The notes under the pieces were generated by a model, which was not told the DNA's origin, made no database searches, and saw nothing but the letters and a program-made list of their open reading frames with translations. Position numbers and translations under genes: made by a program. A DNA stretch of 17,923 bases, from the NCBI GenBank assembly GCA_024227975.1, contig JAAETV010000681.1, positions 1-17,923 on the forward strand. The letters run 5' to 3'. This DNA comes from Actinomycetes bacterium (GTDB lineage Bacteria > Actinomycetota > Acidimicrobiia > Acidimicrobiales > SZUA-35). Below are positions 12,869-17,923 of this stretch, piece by piece (the first letter of the stretch is position 1; each line of letters opens with the position of its first letter).

Positions 12869-14083
12869 TCAGCGGCGATGATCGGGGGCATCATGGGCGC
12901 GGCTCTCCCCGATCACGCGGGCGAAGAGCAGGGCTGTTGCCATCCCAATCCCACCCAAGACCAGGCCAGAGGAACCAAGATCGAAGTGCTGGCCGATGAA
13001 GCCGACGACGATCGGGCCAAGAATGCGGCCCAGGTCGGCCAGGAGGCGGAGCATGCTCAGGAACTCGGCCGGGTCGTTGGCCGGGGCCAGATCGGTTGAC
13101 AGGGTGAGCATGGTGCCCGAACCCAGCCCGTTGCCCAGACCGATCACGAGGGCAACGACGGCCAGTGACCGAAACGATTGGGCCAGCGGCAACATCATCA
13201 TTCCCAGTGAGAGCATGACCAACGACGGGACGATGGCATAGAGCCGACCGAAGTGGTCCATGACCCAGCCGGCCAGGGGGAACAGCAGTAGGTCGAGCCC
13301 GCTGGCCATCGTCACCACCAGTCCGATCTCGGCCACTGATAGATCGAGCACCTCACTGCCATAGAGAGGGATCAGGATCAGTCGGCCGAAGCGGACCACA
13401 GCCATGCCCAATTGCCCCAGCCCGGCCAGAGCAATGATCCGACCGTGTCCCCTGGCCACCATGGCATAGGTCGTTCTGGCCGTCTCCCCGGTCGGTTCGG
13501 GGCGGGTCACGATTGGCTCTGAACCCCCCGCCAGCGCACCTTGGATCAAGCCCAACACCATCAGGGAGGCAGCCACGGTGAAGGTGAGGGGGAACCCGAT
13601 GCGCTGGGCCAACACACCCCCGAGGAGGGGCCCGAGGAGGAGGGCGACCCGACCAATACCCCCGTAGAGGGCCAGGAGGCGGCCCCTGATGCCGGGCCCG
13701 ATGTAGCGGCGGGCGTAGCTCTGGCGGGCCAGGAGACGACACGATTGGCCCGCTCCGGCCAGGAGGCAGGCGGCGAAGGGCAGCCACAACCCTCCGCTGG
13801 CGGCCAGACCAGCGGTCCCGATGGCGCTGAGCGCGGTTCCAACCAGGAAGCCGGCCCGTTCCCCGATCCGACCGACCAGGGCTCCGCTCGGCAAGTTGCC
13901 GACCAATCCCCCAAAGGCTGCGGCCGACAACACGATCGAGACCAGTACCAGTGACTCGCTCTGAGCGCGGACGTAGAGAGGCAGGGTGGGAACCAGCATC
14001 ATGGTCCCGGTCGTCGATAGCAGGGACGGGACGTAGTACCGGAAGCTCAGGTGGCGGAACCCGACCCTCAGATCTTCGATCAT
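12869..14083 (-). CDS. Major facilitator superfamily (MFS) transporter
   Basis: A protein of about 404 residues with roughly 12 hydrophobic helices in two halves. Between helices 2 and 3 is GALVGRIGERAGFLVG, which fits the MFS motif A region of drug/sugar efflux permeases. The second half begins after a short hydrophilic loop (PIVTRPEPTGETARTT). Start ATG 14083 is taken; TTG 14098 would add five residues and neither has a clear ribosome binding site. It begins 21 bases after the stop of the OtsB-GH15 gene (6 bases with the TTG), so translational coupling in a shared mRNA is likely. That context hints at a sugar or glycoside substrate, but nothing in the protein proves it; a multidrug exporter is equally possible. 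Its stop is 5 bases from the convergent ABC-F stop. Confidence 0.85.
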   Translation of the reverse strand: MIEDLRVGFRHLSFRYYVPSLLSTTGTMMLVPTLPLYVRAQSESLVLVSIVLSAAAFGGLVGNLPSGALVGRIGERAGFLVGTALSAIGTAGLAASGGLWLPFAACLLAGAGQSCRLLARQSYARRYIGPGIRGRLLALYGGIGRVALLLGPLLGGVLAQRIGFPLTFTVAASLMVLGLIQGALAGGSEPIVTRPEPTGETARTTYAMVARGHGRIIALAGLGQLGMAVVRFGRLILIPLYGSEVLDLSVAEIGLVVTMASGLDLLLFPLAGWVMDHFGRLYAIVPSLVMLSLGMMMLPLAQSFRSLAVVALVIGLGNGLGSGTMLTLSTDLAPANDPAEFLSMLRLLADLGRILGPIVVGFIGQHFDLGSSGLVLGGIGMATALLFARVIGESRAHDAPDHRR

Positions 14084-14104
14084 GGGACGTCGGTCCAAGC
14101 GAGA

Positions 14105-16639
14105 CTAGGAGCTGAGGCCCAGGGCGTTGTTGATCAAACCGAGGTGGGAGTAGGCCTGCGGGATGTTGCCGAGCGCTCTGGCGTTCTCCGGGTCGAACTG
14201 CTCGGCCATGATCCCTGTCGCTCCCACCAGACCACACAGCTCCTGGAACAGGGACTCGGCATCGGCCCTTCGGCCCATCAGGGTCAGAGCGTCGATGAGC
14301 CATGACGTCATCAGATTGAAGCCGCCCTCACGGCCTGGCAGGCCATCGTCGTCGAGGTAGCGGTACACGGTCGGGCCCGTCCTCAGCTCACGTTCCAGAG
14401 TGGCGACGGTGGACACGAATCGCTCGTCGGTCGGCGGCAGCAGGCCCCACAGTCCAACGGCCAGGACCGAGGCATCGAGGTCGTCACCATGGTAGGCGGC
14501 GGTGAAGGAGCCGATCTTCGGCTTCCAGCCGTGCTCGAGCACGTCGGCCGCAATCTCGTCTCGCAGCTCGACCCAGGTCTCGGGCTCACGATCGAGGAAC
14601 TGGTCGGCGATCTTGATGGCCCGGTCTACGGTCACCCAGCACATGGTCTTCGAGTAGACATGGTGGCGGGGAGGCTTTCGGATCTCCCATATTCCGTGGT
14701 CGGGCTCACGCCAGCGGTGAGAAACGGCCAACACCATGGCCTCCACCAGCCTCCAGTGCTCCGAAGACAGGGCTTCACCCCTCTCCAACAAGACATGGAC
14801 CAGATCGACGACAGGTCCGAACAAGTCGAGTTGAACCTGCCCGTCGGCGGCGTTGCCGACCCGTACCGGCCGGCTCCCTCCATAACCGGGGAGGTCGGCG
14901 ATCTCCGCCTCGGGAGGAAGGTGGCGCCCGGTGACGTTGTAGAGAGGAGCCAGTCGCTCCGGATCGCTCCTCGTCTCCAGGATGTGCAGGACCCAGTCGA
15001 GGTAGGCCATCCCCTCGGCATGAGAGTTGAGCCGGGCCAACGCGGTGGCGGACAGGGCGGCATCGCGCAGCCAACAGTAGCGATAGTCCCAGTTGCGGAC
15101 GCCGCCGAGATGCTCAGGCAGGCCTGTGGTGGCGGCGGCGAGGATGGCACCGGTGGGACCGTGGCACAGGGCCTTCAACATGATGGCGCTACGGGTCGCC
15201 AGCTCGCGTTCCAGCTCAGGAAGGTCGAGCTTGCCGACCCAGTTCGACCAGAATCGTTCGGTGTCGACCCGGCGGTCGGTCTCCGAGCGGGGATCAGGAC
15301 GAAAGGTCCCGGTACCGGCTCGAAGTTCCAGCACCAGGGGTTCGGAGCCCAGCTCAACGGTGGCAAGGGCACTCTGGTGGAACCCGTCAGCCACGATCTC
15401 CCAGTCGACCCCGGGGGCTCGCAGGACCATCAGGTCCGAGGTCCCCATGACGACGATCCCGTCCGCCCGCAGCTCGAGCTGGGTCGGGACGCGGCCAAAA
15501 TCGAGCCGGGGGGCGAACTCGATGGTCGCCCGACCCTGGCCCTCGATCACCCGGATCAGGTCGGAGCGACCGGCCAAGCGACGATGACGGCCGCCCGATG
15601 CGTCGAGGTAGTCATACACCCGGAAATCGGGGAATCGGGTCTCCAGTACCAGCGTGTTCTGGTTGTAGCGCTGCCCAATCGGGTCACGGCCATCGATGTC
15701 GGAGACCGAGAAGTGGCCAGCTGCGGGACCCCCCAACAATTCCGCGAACACGGCGGCGGAGTCGACGCGGGGAGCACACAGCCACGTGATCCTGGCCTTG
15801 GGAGACACGATGGCGGCCGTTCGCTGGTCGGACAGCATGGAGTGGTCCTCGATCGGTACCAGCCCGGCGCCCCTCAGCCATTTGGTCCGGAACTCGGACA
15901 GGAGGGCCAGAAGTTGGGCCACCACGTCGGTGTCGGCAACCCGGTAGTGGGCGACGGTCGGGCCCTCACCAACCCGGATCCCGATGTCGGGTCCGGCCAA
16001 GGTCCGGAAGCCGTCCTCGTCGGTCACGTCATCGCCGAAGAAGACGACAGCTGACGCCCCCACCTGGGCTCGGATCAGCTCCAAGGCCGAACCCTTGTTG
16101 GTGTCGATGACTGACATCTCGATGATGTCGTGGCCGTTGCGGGTGAACACGCCATCCCGGCTGGCCGGCCCCCGGACGATCTCGTCCCGGGCCACCTGGT
16201 GGATGTCATCGTCCATTCCTCGGAAGTGAAAAGTGGCCCCCGTCGGCTTCTCCTCGATCCTTGCCCCGAACCGGGCTCCCAGCTCGTTGACTTCGGCGAC
16301 CAGTTCGGTCCGCAAGGTCGCCAGTCGAGGGGTCAGCTTGGAGGCGAAGCCGAGGTCGAATTCGCTGCCGTGGCTACCGACGAGTCGGATTTCCTCGGGG
16401 AAGCGGGACAGCAGGGCGAGGTCTCGCAGGCTTCGACCGGAAACAACGGCAACATGGGTGTTCGCCTGTTCGGCCATGGCTCGCATGGCGGCTACCGCCG
16501 ACCGGTTGGGCGTGGCATCCATGGGGTCGTCGACGAGTGGAGCGAGTGTTCCGTCGTAGTCACAAGCGATGAGCAGATTGGGGACTCGGGCCAACTGCCG
16601 GAGGCGATCGCCGAGTTCTCCGAGGTTGTTGCTTGTCAT
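14105..16639 (-). CDS. otsB: Trehalose-6-phosphate phosphatase / GH15 glycoside hydrolase fusion
   Basis: An 844-residue fusion from ATG 16639; GGTGGAG on the minus strand lies 9 bases upstream, and GTG 16654 is the less likely start. Residues 1 to about 250 are a HAD-type trehalose-6-phosphate phosphatase: DYDGTLAP with D27 and D29, VVSGRS (65-70), VGSHGSEF (87-94) and GDDVTDEDGF (202-211). Residues about 265-844 are a GH15 domain of the bacterial trehalase/glucoamylase type: an N-terminal beta-sandwich beginning near DHSMLSDQRTAAIVS, then an alpha/alpha barrel with GGVRNWDYRYCWLRDA, GIWEIR with the likely general acid E652, and EQFDPENARALGNIPQA with the likely general base E813. The family hydrolyses alpha-glucosidic bonds, including trehalose in mycobacterial members. 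The two activities could run from trehalose-6-phosphate to trehalose to glucose. No signal peptide, so cytoplasmic. Domain calls are firm. The GH15 substrate is inferred. Confidence 0.93.
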   Translation of the reverse strand: MTSNNLGELGDRLRQLARVPNLLIACDYDGTLAPLVDDPMDATPNRSAVAAMRAMAEQANTHVAVVSGRSLRDLALLSRFPEEIRLVGSHGSEFDLGFASKLTPRLATLRTELVAEVNELGARFGARIEEKPTGATFHFRGMDDDIHQVARDEIVRGPASRDGVFTRNGHDIIEMSVIDTNKGSALELIRAQVGASAVVFFGDDVTDEDGFRTLAGPDIGIRVGEGPTVAHYRVADTDVVAQLLALLSEFRTKWLRGAGLVPIEDHSMLSDQRTAAIVSPKARITWLCAPRVDSAAVFAELLGGPAAGHFSVSDIDGRDPIGQRYNQNTLVLETRFPDFRVYDYLDASGGRHRRLAGRSDLIRVIEGQGRATIEFAPRLDFGRVPTQLELRADGIVVMGTSDLMVLRAPGVDWEIVADGFHQSALATVELGSEPLVLELRAGTGTFRPDPRSETDRRVDTERFWSNWVGKLDLPELERELATRSAIMLKALCHGPTGAILAAATTGLPEHLGGVRNWDYRYCWLRDAALSATALARLNSHAEGMAYLDWVLHILETRSDPERLAPLYNVTGRHLPPEAEIADLPGYGGSRPVRVGNAADGQVQLDLFGPVVDLVHVLLERGEALSSEHWRLVEAMVLAVSHRWREPDHGIWEIRKPPRHHVYSKTMCWVTVDRAIKIADQFLDREPETWVELRDEIAADVLEHGWKPKIGSFTAAYHGDDLDASVLAVGLWGLLPPTDERFVSTVATLERELRTGPTVYRYLDDDGLPGREGGFNLMTSWLIDALTLMGRRADAESLFQELCGLVGATGIMAEQFDPENARALGNIPQAYSHLGLINNALGLSS

Positions 16640-16648
16640 GGTGCGAGT

Positions 16649-16655
16649 CTCCACC
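16649..16655 (-). promoter_or_regulatory. Ribosome binding site deciding the OtsB-GH15 start
   Basis: On the minus strand GGTGGAG is 9 bases from ATG 16639. The upstream GTG 16654 falls inside this motif, so it is unlikely to be the start. Confidence 0.6.
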
Positions 16656-16677
16656 GGCCTGTCGTCTGGCCCTCAGC

Positions 16678-16683
16678 ACGCTA
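16678..16683 (-). promoter_or_regulatory. Candidate -10 element for the OtsB-GH15 / MFS operon
   Basis: TAGCGT on the minus strand fits TANNNT, with about 38 bases to ATG 16639. The spacer/-35 area is occupied by the palindrome at 16686-16701. No consensus -35 is visible. Confidence 0.3.
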
Positions 16684-16685
16684 CC

Positions 16686-16701
16686 GGCTTCAGGTGAAGC
16701 C
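16686..16701. promoter_or_regulatory. Perfect 16-bp palindrome, candidate operator
   Basis: GGCTTCAGGTGAAGCC has two 7-base arms that are exact reverse complements around a GG centre. It lies in the 124-base divergent gap between the OtsB-GH15 gene and the metalloprotease gene, just upstream of the candidate minus-strand -10. This is the classic place for a repressor dimer. No regulator gene is in the window. Confidence 0.5.
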
Positions 16702-16721
16702 AAGACCGGCCGATGAGCCTC

Positions 16722-16727
16722 TACGTT
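16722..16727 (+). promoter_or_regulatory. Candidate -10 element for the metalloprotease gene
   Basis: TACGTT fits TANNNT, 36 bases before ATG 16764. Supporting -35 sequence is lacking. Confidence 0.22.
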
Positions 16728-16763
16728 GGGTGTCACTTTCTCATTCGGCGGGCGGCTGTTGCC

Positions 16764-17923
16764 ATGAATCCATTCTCAGCTCAATCTCACCAGCCCCCCG
16801 CCCCGGCGGCCGGCGGTCCCACCGGCTCGCGGGGGCGACGTTTTCCGGAAGGGATCGGGCTGGCCACCGCGGCTGTATTTGGTGCGGTGCTCATCCTCGG
16901 GGCCCTTCTGGTGGGACGGGCCCTCTTCTCGGGATCGGACGAGGCGATCGACGCCGCAGCCACGGCCACCACGGTCGAGCCCCTCCCGACCACCACCACT
17001 GAGCATCCCGCCGCTGACGACGAGGACGCCTCCGGGTCTGAGTCAGATCCCGATCCCGAGCCCGACGGAGCCGAAGGTTCGACAAAGCCCCCCGCCGAAG
17101 AGGTGGAGGCAGTTGTTTGCCCCACCGGAATCGACATGGTCATCTGCGATGCCGCTGCTTTCGTCCAGCAAGTCCGTGGCCGCCCCTTCAAGGTCTTTCC
17201 GACGGTCGAAGTGCTCGAAGATGCCGTCTTCGACCGTGAGCTGCTGTCCGACTTCGAGGAATACCAGGACGAGTTGGCCATCGACGGGGAAGTGTTGACG
17301 GCCCTCGGCCTGCTCGACCCGTCAACCTCGCTCGTCGAGTCGTTCCGCAGTGCGCTGGAGATCGGGGTCGTCGGCTTCTACGATCCCGAGACCGGCCGGC
17401 TCGTGGTTCGTGGGGTAGAGCTGAATCTCTACGGCCAACTGGTGCTGGTTCACGAGCTGACCCACGCCTACGACGACCAGTGGTTCGATCTCGACCGCGA
17501 AGACTTCATCGATGACGATGCCGAGTATGGCTTCAGCGCCGTCGTCGAAGGCAATGCCAGCCGAGTGGAGGACCAGTGGCGGGGCCTGCTCGACTCGACT
17601 AGCGCAGCGGAGCTGACCCAACAGGAAATTGGGGCACTGTCCCCCGAAGACATCCAGCGCTACCTGGCCCTGCCCGCCATCTTGCGTCAGCTCCAGGCAT
17701 CGCCGTATCTCGATGGGGCGGCCTACGTCAAACGACTGGCGGCTGCGGACGGTGAGACCGCGGTCGACGAGGTTCTGATCTCTCCGCCAACCTCCAGTGA
17801 GGAGATCCTCCACCCTGGACGCGACAGAGGGGCCGATCCAGAGTTGGCGCTCGGCGCCCCACCAGCCGACGGCGAAGTCATCGATGAAGGTCGCCTGGGC
17901 GAGCTGGTGATTCGCTTCTGGCT
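16764..17923 (+). CDS. Membrane-anchored HELTH zinc metalloprotease (partial)
   Basis: The open frame from ATG 16764 runs off the window end, giving 386 residues so far. A Pro/Gly-rich N-terminus with Arg residues (1-about 30) is followed by one membrane helix (about 31-55), a Thr/Asp/Glu/Pro-rich stalk (60-110) and an extracytoplasmic domain. The zinc motif HELTH is at 230-234 within LVLVHELTHAYDDQWFDL. E262 in AVVEGNA, 28 residues later, is a likely third ligand, giving a gluzincin arrangement. I associate this HELTHA-x-DQ plus VEG pattern with uncharacterised bacterial metallopeptidases; no substrate is known. Two Cys (in VVCPTGIDMVICD) may form a disulfide outside the cell. The ribosome binding site is weak (GGCGGGCGG), so the start could be slightly different. 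It is divergent from the OtsB-GH15 operon and may share the palindromic control region. Confidence 0.8.
   Translation, partial: MNPFSAQSHQPPAPAAGGPTGSRGRRFPEGIGLATAAVFGAVLILGALLVGRALFSGSDEAIDAAATATTVEPLPTTTTEHPAADDEDASGSESDPDPEPDGAEGSTKPPAEEVEAVVCPTGIDMVICDAAAFVQQVRGRPFKVFPTVEVLEDAVFDRELLSDFEEYQDELAIDGEVLTALGLLDPSTSLVESFRSALEIGVVGFYDPETGRLVVRGVELNLYGQLVLVHELTHAYDDQWFDLDREDFIDDDAEYGFSAVVEGNASRVEDQWRGLLDSTSAAELTQQEIGALSPEDIQRYLALPAILRQLQASPYLDGAAYVKRLAAADGETAVDEVLISPPTSSEEILHPGRDRGADPELALGAPPADGEVIDEGRLGELVIRFW

Noticed and set aside
13353..14303. Minus-strand frame of 316 codons overlapping the MFS gene and the OtsB-GH15 end
   Set aside because: It is an out-of-frame shadow, rich in Arg/Pro/Gly. 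The MFS and GH15 frames explain the DNA.
14489..16054. Long open frame (521 codons) on the plus strand opposite the OtsB-GH15 gene
   Set aside because: It lies entirely antisense to a gene with complete catalytic motifs. Its translation shows no recognisable domain, and long antisense frames are expected in GC-rich codon-biased DNA.

Overview
The window is GC-rich, densely coded DNA from a high-GC actinobacterium. Class Acidimicrobiia is my best guess. The grounds are frequent GTG starts, strong G/C third-position bias, TANNNT-type -10 hexamers, leaderless-looking starts, Pro/Ala/Thr-rich linkers, and the actinobacterial flavour of the nickel SOD pair and the trehalose enzyme. No 16S rRNA or other phylogenetic marker is present, so the placement is an inference. 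I see no rRNA, tRNA, CRISPR array, insertion sequence, phage or plasmid gene. The region reads as ordinary chromosome with some unusual protein architectures.

Layout. (a) 1-125 holds the last codons of a haloalkane-dehalogenase-like alpha/beta hydrolase. (b) 201-2714 encodes a large polytopic membrane protein of MMPL/RND-like layout with a soluble C-terminal domain. (c) 2802-6299 is a tight three-gene operon: cystathionine beta-synthase with a CBS-domain pair, a cystathionine gamma-lyase/synthase, and a D-2-hydroxyacid dehydrogenase, i.e. a transsulfuration module. (d) 6476-8464 encodes an Hsp70-type ATPase with no recognisable substrate-binding domain. A long proline-rich linker and a C-terminal membrane anchor take its place. 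(e) A strong bidirectional hairpin at 8465-8492 separates it from a convergent gene (8497-9696, minus strand) for a single-pass membrane protein with a Thr-rich stalk and an excalibur calcium-binding domain.

(f) 9913-10797 is the sodN-sodX pair: nickel superoxide dismutase with its N-terminal nickel hook and propeptide, plus the S26-family maturation protease. (g) 10839-12863 encodes an ABC-F ATPase with a Uup-like coiled-coil tail, apparently leaderless. (h) On the minus strand, 16639-12869 is a two-gene unit: a fusion of trehalose-6-phosphate phosphatase to a GH15 (trehalase/glucoamylase-type) hydrolase, then an MFS transporter. It meets the ABC-F gene tail to tail with 5 bases between. (i) Divergent from the trehalose gene, 16764 to the window end encodes a membrane-anchored HELTH zinc metalloprotease, cut off by the window edge. 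The divergent gap contains a perfect 16-bp palindrome.

How they fit together. The cbs-metB-dehydrogenase operon can turn homocysteine and serine into cysteine plus 2-oxobutyrate, with a possible reductase for the 2-oxo acid. sodN/sodX is a self-contained superoxide-defence unit. The OtsB-GH15 fusion could in principle convert trehalose-6-phosphate through trehalose to glucose on one chain. The strongest candidates for unusual biology are this fusion with its palindromic operator candidate, the membrane-anchored Hsp70 with repeated Thr-x-[Val/Ile] motifs, and the MMPL-like protein with an NTF2-like tail. I found no clear evidence of a wholly new multi-gene system.
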